Below, piece after piece: positions 9,523-17,597 of a stretch of DNA of 64,000 bases. This DNA is from CAZSAK01 sp964605155 (lineage in GTDB: Bacteria; Pseudomonadota; Gammaproteobacteria; SZUA-140). The position numbers and the translations under genes were made by a program. The stretch lies in the NCBI GenBank assembly GCA_964605155.1, contig CAZSAK010000008.1, positions 30,056 through 94,055 of the forward strand. Direction: 5' to 3'. Every line of letters starts with the position of its first letter. Positions within the stretch are counted from its first letter, which is position 1. The notes under the pieces are model-generated. The model searched no databases. It saw only the letters and a program-made list of their open reading frames with translations, and was not told where the DNA came from.

Positions 9523-11628
9523 TCACACTGAACTTACTTGGTTATGCATTTGCAGGCGGGTAAGATCCGCCACCCGCATAAACAGGTTGTGCATGTTGTT
9601 GAGTAGCGCCAAACGATTCACGCGAATGTCCTTGTCATCCGCCATCACCATGACATTATCAAAAAAGTCATCAACAGGGCTGCGTAACGTAGCCAGTCGT
9701 TTCAATGCCTCCGTATACTCACCCGCGCTCAGCAGCGGATGCACTTCGTCAGTAAGGGTGGACATTCGTGCGGCAAGTACCTGTTCCGCGTCTTCCTTGA
9801 ATAGCTTGTCATCCATGTTCTCGGGTATTATGTCCCCTGCCTGTCGCAGGATATTATGAATCCGTTTGTTGGCGACAGTCAGGCTCTCTGCTTCGGGTAG
9901 CTTGCGAAAATTCTCAACAGCCCGCAGGCGTGAATCGAAATCACAAGGTCTTGTCGGTTTACGGGATAACACTGCTTCAAAAACATCATGCTCGATACCT
10001 GCTTCGGTATAATACACACGCAAGCGCTCCATCATGAATTCGTATACCTGCCCGGCAACATTTTCCTTAATATTCAGATTATTATGCTTGTGGTACAACT
10101 TTGATGCTTCGTTTAGCAGGTTAACCAGATCCAGTGGCAAGCGTCTTTCAATAATGATGCGCAAGGCGCCCAGTGCGGTACGCCGCAAGGCAAAGGGATC
10201 CTTGTCACCCGAAGGTAACTGGCCAATGGCGAATATGCCGAACAGGGTGTCGATCTTGTCAGCGATGGACAATGCCTGACCCGTGGTCGTTGCAGGTAGT
10301 TCGTCGCCAGCAAATCGCGGCATATATTGCTCATCTATGGCCTGTGCAACCTCCGGTGGTTCACCATCGTGCAGGGCGTAATAACGTCCCATCGTGCCCT
10401 GCAATTCCGGAAATTCCCCCACCATGGCAGTCATCAGGTCACACTTCGCCAATAAGGCCGCCTGTTTAGTCCATCCCCTGTTACCTTCCAGCAGACCAGC
10501 AATACTGATAGCAAGATCGCAAATTCGTGTTGTCTTGTCATACAGGGAACCCAGTTTGTTCTGATATACAACATGTTTAAGATCGTTACTTTTGTCCGAT
10601 AACCGGTGTTTGCGGTCCTGGTTCCAGAAGAAAGCGGCATCTGCAAGACGCGGCCGAATAACCCTTTCGTTGCCGGTGCAAACTACAGCAGGATCCCGAC
10701 TCTCGATATTACTGACTGTAATAAAATAAGGCAGCAATTCGCCCTGTGTATTGACGACATGGAAATATTTCTGGTGACTTTTCATTGCAGAAATCAGGGC
10801 CTCAGGAGGGACCTCCAGAAATCGCTGCTCGAACTTGCCAATCAGTGAAACAGGCCATTCAACCATGGCGGTAACCTCGTTGAGAAGCTCTTCATCAATC
10901 ACCGCTTTCCCCCGCACCGACACCGCCAGCTCCATGATCTGGGCACGGATAGCCTCCATGCGATCAGTGAAGTCCGGCATCACATGCCCCTCGCTTTCAA
11001 GCAAAGGTGCATATGCGCCCGGCTCGGCGATATATAATGCCTTGTTATGGTGAAAACGATGTCCGCGTGTCTCGCGACCTGCGTGGATACCGAACATGCC
11101 CGTGTCTATAATCTCATCATCTAATAACGCCACCATCCAATGCACCGGTCTTACAAATCCGCTGTCAAGATCACCCCAGCGCATGTACCTGGGAACAGGA
11201 AGGTTCGTCAGGGTCTCCCCGATAATACCGGGTAACAGATCGGCAACCGGTCGACCTTGTTGCGACTGGCGAAAGACCAGCCATGCGCCCTTGTTGTTTT
11301 CAAGTGTTTCAAGCTCATCGACACTGACCCCACAGGACTGCGCAAAACCCAGCGCCGCCCGGGTTGGATTACCTTGCCCGTCGAACGCCGACGTCAGAGC
11401 AGGGCCACGCCTCTCGATCGTGCTATCAGGCTGTATGGTATCAAGCTCGTATATCAACACTGCAAGACGCCGGGGCGTGCAGAAATATCGATGATCTGAA
11501 CAACCAAGGCTATTTTTATTCAATCCCTTGATTATTCCACTGGCTAATGACTCCCCGAGTTTTCGCAATACCTTCGGAGGAAGTTCCTCGGTACCTATTT
11601 CGAACAGGAAATCGCTTTTACCGGTCAC
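9523..11628 (-). CDS. glyS: Glycyl-tRNA synthetase beta subunit
   Basis: The 701-residue protein matches the bacterial heterotetrameric GlyRS beta chain. It starts with a FLFEIGTEELPPKVLR block, contains MRWGDLDSGFVRPVHW and the MKSHQKYF segment, and has the HD-like MVGEFPELQGTMGRYYA region in the middle. The C-terminal DALR-like anticodon-binding segment includes VMVMADDKDIRVNRLALL. It forms an alpha2-beta2 enzyme with GlyQ encoded 67 bp upstream and provides tRNA recognition. Length is as expected. Confidence 0.97.
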   Translation of the reverse strand: MTGKSDFLFEIGTEELPPKVLRKLGESLASGIIKGLNKNSLGCSDHRYFCTPRRLAVLIYELDTIQPDSTIERRGPALTSAFDGQGNPTRAALGFAQSCGVSVDELETLENNKGAWLVFRQSQQGRPVADLLPGIIGETLTNLPVPRYMRWGDLDSGFVRPVHWMVALLDDEIIDTGMFGIHAGRETRGHRFHHNKALYIAEPGAYAPLLESEGHVMPDFTDRMEAIRAQIMELAVSVRGKAVIDEELLNEVTAMVEWPVSLIGKFEQRFLEVPPEALISAMKSHQKYFHVVNTQGELLPYFITVSNIESRDPAVVCTGNERVIRPRLADAAFFWNQDRKHRLSDKSNDLKHVVYQNKLGSLYDKTTRICDLAISIAGLLEGNRGWTKQAALLAKCDLMTAMVGEFPELQGTMGRYYALHDGEPPEVAQAIDEQYMPRFAGDELPATTTGQALSIADKIDTLFGIFAIGQLPSGDKDPFALRRTALGALRIIIERRLPLDLVNLLNEASKLYHKHNNLNIKENVAGQVYEFMMERLRVYYTEAGIEHDVFEAVLSRKPTRPCDFDSRLRAVENFRKLPEAESLTVANKRIHNILRQAGDIIPENMDDKLFKEDAEQVLAARMSTLTDEVHPLLSAGEYTEALKRLATLRSPVDDFFDNVMVMADDKDIRVNRLALLNNMHNLFMRVADLTRLQMHNQVSSV

Positions 11629-11695
11629 TAGTGATGCCCCTTATGAGGAGTACTGTAATACCCGTGTTACAAATCCGATTATGTATACCCATCGA

Positions 11696-12619
11696 TTATG
11701 CAGCAGATGCATTGGTATGGCACAAAGGGAATCCAAGTTTCTCGCGGCTGTCGTAATAGATTTCGGCTACTGTCCGAGCAAGAGTTCTTATGCGCCCGAT
11801 ATAGCGTGCACGCTCCGTCACACCTATAGCATGTCGAGCATCAAGAAGGTTGAACAGGTGGGAAGACTTCAGCACCATTTCGTAAGCCGGCAATGGAAGA
11901 TCTGCATCAAGGAGCATTTTCGCCTCTCTCTCGCAGTCATCAAACCATGAAAATAATTTGTTCACATCGGCGTATTCGTAATTATAGGCAGACATCTCCA
12001 CCTCATTCTGATGGAAGACATCCCGGTATGTAACTGTGCCAGAGGGACCATCTGTCCATACCAGGTCGAATACACTTTCGACGCCCTGCAGGTACATGGC
12101 AATTCTTTCGAGGCCATAGGTAATCTCGCCGGTTACGGGGCGGCAATCAAGTCCTCCGACCTGCTGGAAATAGGTAAATTGAGTGACCTCCATCCCGTTT
12201 AACCATACTTCCCAACCCAGTCCCCACGCACCCAGTGTTGGTGATTCCCAGTTATCCTCGACAAAGCGAATGTCGTGTACCAGAGGATCGATACCCAACT
12301 CCTTGAGGGAGTTCAGATAGATCTCCTGCAAATCCAGTGGTGACGGTTTAATGGTCACCTGGAATTGATAATAGTGTTGCAGCCTGTTGGGATTGTCACC
12401 GTAACGCCCATCAGTAGGACGTCGTGACGGTTGAACATACGCGGCACTCCAGGGTTCGGGGCCGATCGCGCGCAGGAAAGTGCCTGGATGGAAGGTACCG
12501 GCGCCCATCTCCATGTCATAGGGTTGTAGTATTACACAGCCCTGGCCGGCCCAATAATCCTGTAACAGGAGGATCAAACCCTGAAATGTTGTTCTATGTG
12601 AATCCTTGGATTTCCGCAT
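11696..12619 (-). CDS. glyQ: Glycyl-tRNA synthetase alpha subunit
   Basis: About 307 residues. The sequence is strongly conserved: TFQGLILLLQDYWAGQGC at the N-terminus, then RRPTDGRYGDNPNRLQHYYQ, EDNWESPTLGAWGLGWE and LLDARHAIGVTERARYI. It holds the class II aminoacylation active site. The ATG at 12619 is preferred because the protein then begins as in E. coli, a few residues before TFQGLIL. An in-frame TTG at 12670 would add 17 residues. It is the first gene of the glyQ-glyS-gmhB-plsC run. Confidence 0.96.
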   Translation of the reverse strand: MRKSKDSHRTTFQGLILLLQDYWAGQGCVILQPYDMEMGAGTFHPGTFLRAIGPEPWSAAYVQPSRRPTDGRYGDNPNRLQHYYQFQVTIKPSPLDLQEIYLNSLKELGIDPLVHDIRFVEDNWESPTLGAWGLGWEVWLNGMEVTQFTYFQQVGGLDCRPVTGEITYGLERIAMYLQGVESVFDLVWTDGPSGTVTYRDVFHQNEVEMSAYNYEYADVNKLFSWFDDCEREAKMLLDADLPLPAYEMVLKSSHLFNLLDARHAIGVTERARYIGRIRTLARTVAEIYYDSREKLGFPLCHTNASAA

Positions 12620-12864
12620 GATAGTTGTGTCTGTTGATTGTGTTAGCACTAATCCATTTTCAGCCAACAAAGTATACCTTGCGATCTGGATGTTTTAAAT
12701 TTCTTTATCCCGCCATGACTGGCAGGCGAAACAGTCCATTTTCTGTGGCAACCACCATCAATGATTCGTCATTCAAGGTATCAAGCAATACGCTTCAGGA
12801 TACGCATAGACTCTGTCGATCCTAAACTCCTCTTGGGAAACAACAAAATTAAGATCCGAATCAC

Positions 12865-12892
12865 TTAAGTTGAGGCTGTAGCGTGCCGATAT
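12865..12892 (+). promoter_or_regulatory. Possible sigma-28 (FliA) type promoter
   Basis: TTAAGTTG, then 12 bases, then GCCGATAT. The -10 element differs from the flagellar sigma consensus GCCGATAA at one base and the -35 differs from TAAAGTTT at two. The spacer is one base longer than the usual 11. It ends 22 bp before the start of the unknown gene at 12915. Confidence 0.4.
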
Positions 12893-12914
12893 AGTGAGGA
12901 AGGAAGGAGCTGAC

Positions 12915-13514
12915 ATGGCCAAACTCGTGTTACAACCTACATCCACCGCCCAATGGCATGCGCTTGTAAGTGAAGCGGAATGTGCAGCTAGCTGTGTCCT
13001 GAGTGAGGACCTGGAAAGCTACCTGGTATTTCTGTTGATGCGATTCGCCAGTAATCCGCATATGCTAGCACGGGTGATTGCCCTCGATTATCTCAATAAC
13101 ACCTCGACTGAAAGACGTACACGTCATGAAAAGCTGCGTGATGTGGGCGATCAATGTCTGCTGTTTTCCGGCTTGTTCCCGAAACAGGCCGAGCGTCGCA
13201 TGGTCAAGGTCAGTTATTTTGTCGATCTTGGACGCACCGCCTATCAACAACTTTCAGATACAATCAGCAACAAGAGCGCGGATATCTATGGAAATCTTTC
13301 CCGGGATTTTGTCTCATTGATGGATATTCTGCAAACCATGCGCGAACTGCAGGGTAGCCGGACCGCTTTGACCCCCCTGCACGCCTACGAACTATGGAAC
13401 GATACCGGCAGTCGCCACGCTTTTAAGATTATCCGCACATTAACTGATGCCTGTCCCGTCAGGTCAGATGTTTCAAGCCTTAGATTGCCGTTTGCTGATA
13501 ACAAAATGCATTGA
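12915..13514 (+). CDS. Unrecognised conserved-looking cytosolic protein
   Basis: A 199-residue, mostly alpha-helical, soluble protein without signal peptide or membrane segment. I do not recognise the family. It contains EDLESYLVFLLMRF, a helix rich in charged residues (RRTRHEKLRDVGDQC) and a C-terminal tail. The start at 12915 (MAKLVLQ) is fixed by an AAGGAAGGAG sequence just upstream. An upstream GTG in frame at 12894 is less likely. It is divergent from glyQ, with 295 bp between the starts. A sigma-28-like promoter directly upstream hints at, but does not prove, membership of a motility regulon. Confidence 0.65.
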   Translation: MAKLVLQPTSTAQWHALVSEAECAASCVLSEDLESYLVFLLMRFASNPHMLARVIALDYLNNTSTERRTRHEKLRDVGDQCLLFSGLFPKQAERRMVKVSYFVDLGRTAYQQLSDTISNKSADIYGNLSRDFVSLMDILQTMRELQGSRTALTPLHAYELWNDTGSRHAFKIIRTLTDACPVRSDVSSLRLPFADNKMH

Positions 13515-13664
13515 TTGTTGCAATCCCACTCACACGCTCCCCTTAAATTTAAAGAACTGCTTTAACGCAATACACCACAGACGTTTGTGCGCATACCGAA
13601 TCTGGCAATATAATGCCTGTATTCGCCCACATCGGCGATTTTCATTACCTCTGCATTATTTGTT

Positions 13665-13693
13665 ATGATTATCGGCCCTTGCTCGATAATCAT
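13665..13693 (+). repeat. Perfect 10-bp inverted repeat upstream of PP-loop gene
   Basis: ATGATTATCG (13665-13674) and CGATAATCAT (13684-13693) are perfect inverted repeats separated by 9 bases. The right arm ends 12 bp before the ATG at 13706. It could be an operator or an RNA hairpin touching the ribosome-binding region. Confidence 0.6.
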
Positions 13694-13705
13694 GCGGATA
13701 AAAAC

Positions 13706-14758
13706 ATGCCTGGCAATCATAAAGCCGTAGCTCTGATTTCCGGTGGACTAGACTCCATGCTGGCCACCAAGGTCATTCTTGAACAAGGTATTCATGTTGA
13801 GGGTATTAATTTTTTTACCGGCTTTTGTGTTGAAGGCCATACACACGCCATACGCAAAAAGAGCCATTCCCAGCCCAAACGCAACAATGCCCTTTGGGTA
13901 GCCGAACAGCTCGGTATCAAATTGCACTTCATCGATGTAATTGACGAATACAAGGGCATCGTTATCAATCCAAAACACGGCTACGGGGCAAACATGAACC
14001 CATGCCTGGACTGTAAGGGCTTTATGGTCAAAAAGGCGAAGCAATGGATGGAAGAACACCGCTTCGATTTTATTATTACCGGCGAAGTTATGGGTCAACG
14101 ACCGATGTCACAACGTAAAAATGCCATGCCCATAGTGGCACGTGAATCCGGCGCCTATGACCGACTGTTACGTCCCCTGTGTGCACGTCTCCTGACTCCG
14201 ACCCTGCCGGAGCGCGCAGGCTGGGTTGATCGTGAACAGTTATTTGATTTCAGTGGCCGTTCACGCAAGCCGCAAATGGCGCTGGCTCGCCAATATGGCA
14301 TCAATGACTATGCCCAACCAGCCGGTGGCTGCTGTTTTCTCACCAATGAACACTATGCGGCAAAACTGTCCGATCTATGGCTGACACGCGGGCGCAAAGA
14401 ATACGAGCTGGAAGACATCATGCTGTTGAAGGTTGGACGACATTTACGCCCACGGCCCTATTTCAAGCTCATCATCGGCCGTGAAGAAGGCGAAAACAAC
14501 TTCCTCAATGGCTATCGGCAGCGATACACACATATCCGCACCCTGAGTCATGAAGGACCGACTGCCTTACTGGAGGGTCACGCCGACAACACCGATCTCA
14601 AACTTGCGGCACAGGTCGTCGCGCGCTTCAGCCAGGGGCGCATGGCACCATCTGTAAAGGTACATGTGACTGTAACTAACGGCGAGACCCGGACACTTGA
14701 CGTCGTACCGTTATCCAATAATGAAATCCCAGCTTCATGGTATATAGGCGCGGCATGA
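13706..14758 (+). CDS. PP-loop (AANH) ATPase related to tRNA-thiolation enzymes
   Basis: A 350-residue protein with the PP-loop motif SGGLDSMLA about 10 residues from the start, typical of ATP pyrophosphatases that adenylate a tRNA base or similar carbonyl. A conserved CLDCK motif follows, as in ThiI/MnmA-related proteins, and then FIITGEVMGQRPMSQ. The C-terminal half contains HLRPRPYFKLIIGR and does not look like a rhodanese. The ATG at 13706 gives a normal N-terminus; an in-frame ATG at 13613 would add an implausible extension. Its stop overlaps the start of a TusA-like gene (ATGA), so the two proteins probably work together. The exact substrate is unknown; tRNA thiolation is the family-based guess. 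Confidence 0.82.
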   Translation: MPGNHKAVALISGGLDSMLATKVILEQGIHVEGINFFTGFCVEGHTHAIRKKSHSQPKRNNALWVAEQLGIKLHFIDVIDEYKGIVINPKHGYGANMNPCLDCKGFMVKKAKQWMEEHRFDFIITGEVMGQRPMSQRKNAMPIVARESGAYDRLLRPLCARLLTPTLPERAGWVDREQLFDFSGRSRKPQMALARQYGINDYAQPAGGCCFLTNEHYAAKLSDLWLTRGRKEYELEDIMLLKVGRHLRPRPYFKLIIGREEGENNFLNGYRQRYTHIRTLSHEGPTALLEGHADNTDLKLAAQVVARFSQGRMAPSVKVHVTVTNGETRTLDVVPLSNNEIPASWYIGAA

Positions 14759-14979
14759 CACATCATACCCTTGATGCACGACACTTACTGTGCCCTTTAC
14801 CTGTCATACGAACTCAGAATAGAATGAAAACCCTGAACAAGGGCGATGTATTGGTGGTTACCTGCACCGATCCCGGAGCAGTAAACGATATCCCGATGTG
14901 GTGCCGGATCAATGGTCATACGGTCATCGGCACAGCGACCACCAATAATGAAATAATGATTACCATAAGAAGTGAATAA
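14755..14979 (+). CDS. TusA/SirA-family sulfur carrier protein
   Basis: A 74-residue protein with the TusA hallmark near its N-terminus: LDARHLLCPLPVIRT, where the Cys of CPxP carries the persulfide. A compact alpha/beta fold follows, ending in MITIRSE. TusA proteins relay sulfur from cysteine desulfurases or rhodaneses to acceptors such as tRNA-thiolation enzymes or sulfur-oxidation complexes. The start is set by a 4-base ATGA overlap with the PP-loop gene, which implies translational coupling. An in-frame ATG at 14737 lies inside that gene and is not favoured. Confidence 0.9.
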   Translation: MTHHTLDARHLLCPLPVIRTQNRMKTLNKGDVLVVTCTDPGAVNDIPMWCRINGHTVIGTATTNNEIMITIRSE

Positions 14980-14993
14980 TTTAGATTCAGATA

Positions 14994-15010
14994 TGCACAG
15001 TATTGGTGCT
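14994..15010 (+). promoter_or_regulatory. NtrC enhancer site 1 of glnA
   Basis: TGCAC-AGTATT-GGTGC matches the NtrC site consensus TGCACNNNNNNGGTGCA in both half-sites. It lies about 110 bp upstream of the predicted glnA transcription start, the usual position for a sigma-54 enhancer. Confidence 0.85.
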
Positions 15011-15014
15011 GTAT

Positions 15015-15031
15015 TGCACTATTATAGCGCT
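15015..15031 (+). promoter_or_regulatory. NtrC enhancer site 2 of glnA (weaker)
   Basis: TGCACTATTATAGCGCT has a perfect left half-site and a degenerate right half. It begins 21 bp after the start of site 1, two helical turns, so two NtrC dimers could bind the same face of the DNA. Confidence 0.7.
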
Positions 15032-15092
15032 GAAGTAAGGGGGCGTATGGTCCAGAATCCGTTATCATATTGATAATTATTATAAAATATAA

Positions 15093-15108
15093 TGGCATGG
15101 TTCATGCT
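15093..15108 (+). promoter_or_regulatory. glnA: Sigma-54 promoter of glnA
   Basis: TGGCATG-GTTC-ATGCT has the invariant GG (15094-15095) and GC (15106-15107) at the exact -24/-12 spacing. Transcription should start near 15119, leaving a leader of about 75 bases with a CGGAGGA ribosome-binding site before the ATG at 15195. Confidence 0.85.
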
Positions 15109-15194
15109 ACTCCATGCTCAATAGTGATAACTGACTATCCAGCACGCATCACGAACAACAAACACATTTAAATCGGTACCGTCGGAGGACCCAA

Positions 15195-16604
15195 ATGTCT
15201 GTTACAAAAGTAATAAAGATGATTAAGGATCACGAAGTCAAATTCGTCGATCTGCGTTTCACTGATACAAAGGGCAAGGAGCAACATGTCTCCATACCCG
15301 TCAGCCAGGCTGACAACAGCCTGTTTAAAGACGGAAAGATGTTCGATGGTTCGTCGATCGCCGGTTGGAAAGGAATCAACGAATCCGACATGGTGCTGAT
15401 GCCGGACGCAACCACGGCAGTGCTCGACCCCTTCATGGATGAACCCACGTTAAACCTGCGTTGCGATATCCTGGAGCCAAGCACCATGAAAGGGTATGAA
15501 CGTGACCCACGTTCACTGGCAAAGCGAGCGGAGGCCTATTTGAAATCCACCAAGATCGCCGATACGGCCTATTTTGGCCCCGAACCGGAATTCTTTATCT
15601 TTGACGATGTCCGTTGGGGCGCGGATATGAGTGGCTCTTTCTGCAAGGTTGATTCCGAAGAGGCCTCATGGAACTCGGAAAAGGTCTATGAAGACGGTAA
15701 CATCGGCCACCGCCCGACGGTCAAGGGTGGTTATTTCCCGGTGCCTCCGGTCGATTCGCTACATGACATCAGATCTGCAATCTGTCTGGTTCTTGAAGAG
15801 ATGGGTGTAGAAACAGAAACCCATCACCATGAGGTTGCCACCGCAGGTCAGAACGAGATCGGCACAATGTTCAATACGCTGGTACGCAAGGCCGATGAAC
15901 TGCAGATTCTGAAATACGCCGTTTTAAACGTTGCACACGCCTACGGCAAAACAGCCACCTTCATGCCTAAACCGCTCGTTGGTGACAACGGTAACGGCAT
16001 GCACGTACATCAATCCCTGTCGAAAGCGGGTAAGAATCTGTTTACCGGAACGCGCTATGGAGGCCTCTCGGATCTGGCGCTGAGTTATATCGCCGGTATT
16101 TTCAAACATGCACGTGCCATCAACGCCTTCACCAATGCCAGCACCAATAGTTACAAGCGGCTGGTACCCGGTTTTGAGGCGCCCGTGTTGCTTGCCTATT
16201 CAGCGCGCAACCGTTCTGCATCTGTTCGCATTCCTTACGTGGCCAATCCTAAGGCACGTCGCATTGAGGTACGTTTTCCCGATTCCTGTGGCAATCCTTA
16301 CCTGGCGTTTGCAGCCATGATGATGGCCGGCCTCGACGGCATCAAAAACAAACTCAAGCCCGGTGACCCTATGGACAAGGACCTGTATGACCTTCCGCCG
16401 GAGGAAGAAAAGCAGATTCCCACCGTTTGCCACGCACTTGACCAGGCTCTAGATGCCCTGGACAAAGACCGCAAGTTCCTTACCGCCGGGGGAGTCTTCA
16501 CCGACGACATGATCGACGGTTACATCGGACTCAAGATGGCTGAGGTTACGCGTCTGCGCATGACGACCCATCCGGTTGAATATGATATGTATTACAGTCT
16601 TTAA
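15195..16604 (+). CDS. glnA: Glutamine synthetase, type I
   Basis: The 469-residue enzyme condenses glutamate and ammonia with ATP and forms a dodecamer in the cytosol. Visible signatures are FDGSSIAGWKGINESDM, EPEFFIFD, the metal-binding NEIGTMF region, and VGDNGNGMHVHQSL. The adenylylation loop near the C-terminus has the target tyrosine in KDLYDLPPEEE, as expected for the GSI-beta class. The promoter region shows a sigma-54 element and two NtrC sites, and NtrB/NtrC are encoded about 1 kb downstream, so control by nitrogen status is directly supported. Confidence 0.98.
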   Translation: MSVTKVIKMIKDHEVKFVDLRFTDTKGKEQHVSIPVSQADNSLFKDGKMFDGSSIAGWKGINESDMVLMPDATTAVLDPFMDEPTLNLRCDILEPSTMKGYERDPRSLAKRAEAYLKSTKIADTAYFGPEPEFFIFDDVRWGADMSGSFCKVDSEEASWNSEKVYEDGNIGHRPTVKGGYFPVPPVDSLHDIRSAICLVLEEMGVETETHHHEVATAGQNEIGTMFNTLVRKADELQILKYAVLNVAHAYGKTATFMPKPLVGDNGNGMHVHQSLSKAGKNLFTGTRYGGLSDLALSYIAGIFKHARAINAFTNASTNSYKRLVPGFEAPVLLAYSARNRSASVRIPYVANPKARRIEVRFPDSCGNPYLAFAAMMMAGLDGIKNKLKPGDPMDKDLYDLPPEEEKQIPTVCHALDQALDALDKDRKFLTAGGVFTDDMIDGYIGLKMAEVTRLRMTTHPVEYDMYYSL

Positions 16605-16630
16605 CAAGCATAAACACTTGCCATGATCCT

Positions 16631-16656
16631 ACGCCCCCTCTGGGGGCGTTTTTTTT
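16631..16656 (+). terminator. Intrinsic terminator of glnA
   Basis: An 8-bp stem ACGCCCCC/GGGGGCGT with a TCT loop is followed by a run of eight T. It lies 26 bp past the glnA stop. Confidence 0.95.
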
Positions 16657-16707
16657 GACAAGTCGCTGTGAAAACGCTACAACGGTAGTCTCCTGGCAGC
16701 AACTAGT

Positions 16708-17382
16708 TTGAATATTATGCGATTACTATTAACCCTTCTGATCGGCCTGTTATGCCTGTCAGCACAAGCAGCCATCTACAAAAAGGTCTTACCCGACGGG
16801 ACGGTAATTTACTCGGATCAGCCTGAATCCGGCGGAAAGGAAATCGAGCTTCCGGAGATCCAGACCATACCCCCTCCAAAGCCGAACTTTACCGAACCGC
16901 CCTCACCGTCGACCGATAAAACCACGGAACCTGCCGCCAACTACACCAGCCTGGCCATTACCTCACCGGGCAACGATGAAACAATCCGGGCAAATGATGG
17001 CAAGGTGGTGGTCCGTATCTCGACAGAACCACCTTTGCAAACCCAGCAGGGCCACAAGATCCTTGTCCAGATGGATGGCAAGACTGTCGGCGGACCAGCT
17101 GCTCAACAACAATATGTCCTTGAAAATGTTGACCGTGGGACACACACCTTACAGGCATCCATCCAGGACAAAGGCGGCGATACCCTGCTGCAGTCCGCAA
17201 GTGTAACCTTTCATATCAAAAGGCATTCGATACTCTTCAAGGACTTTCCCTTCAGCCCTACCGATCCCGCGCCTCCGGCAAACCCTGCGCTGCCAGCTCC
17301 TCCCCCAAATACGACCTTGCCTGCGAATCCTGCCCTTCCCGGAAGCCCCGCCTTTCCCACCAACAGAGCCCCTGGCGGATAA
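16708..17382 (+). CDS. DUF4124-domain exported protein with Pro-rich tail
   Basis: The 224-residue protein has a signal peptide (about residues 1-21, LSAQA-AIYK) followed directly by the DUF4124 motif IYKKVLPDGTVIYSDQP. A beta-sandwich-like middle region (about 75-170, LAITSPGNDETIRAN onwards) follows. The tail of about 45 residues is rich in Pro, Ala and Asn and probably disordered. DUF4124 proteins are common between glnA and ntrB in gammaproteobacteria but have no assigned function. It is bounded by the glnA terminator and its own terminator, so it looks like a separate transcription unit. Confidence 0.85.
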   Translation: MNIMRLLLTLLIGLLCLSAQAAIYKKVLPDGTVIYSDQPESGGKEIELPEIQTIPPPKPNFTEPPSPSTDKTTEPAANYTSLAITSPGNDETIRANDGKVVVRISTEPPLQTQQGHKILVQMDGKTVGGPAAQQQYVLENVDRGTHTLQASIQDKGGDTLLQSASVTFHIKRHSILFKDFPFSPTDPAPPANPALPAPPPNTTLPANPALPGSPAFPTNRAPGG

Positions 17383-17396
17383 ATATCCGCTTTTTT
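17375..17396 (+). terminator. Intrinsic terminator overlapping a stop codon
   Basis: GCGGAT and ATCCGC form a 6-bp stem with an AAAT loop and a following T6 run. The left arm overlaps the TAA stop of the DUF4124 gene. Confidence 0.75.
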
Positions 17397-17402
17397 ATAA
17401 TA

Positions 17403-17419
17403 TGCACTATAATAGTGCA
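17403..17419 (+). promoter_or_regulatory. NtrC site upstream of ntrB
   Basis: TGCACTATAATAGTGCA is a perfect 17-bp palindrome around its central A and keeps the TGCAC/GTGCA half-sites of NtrC boxes. It lies 179 bp before the ntrB start and implies autoregulation of ntrBC. No clear -24/-12 element was found here. Confidence 0.75.
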
Positions 17420-17597
17420 TGTGTTTGAGTGACGTGCACCTTATGAAATCGACCGGGCATTGTGGGCGGTGGGCGTGGTTCAATGTAACTTTTTGTTTAA
17501 AAATGTTTTTTGTAGGCATATCGGGCCGTTGCACGACTTGTTGCCCACTCCGGTGTTCTGGATTTGTAATTGGTTTGGATCTTGCTAGATACCTTCA

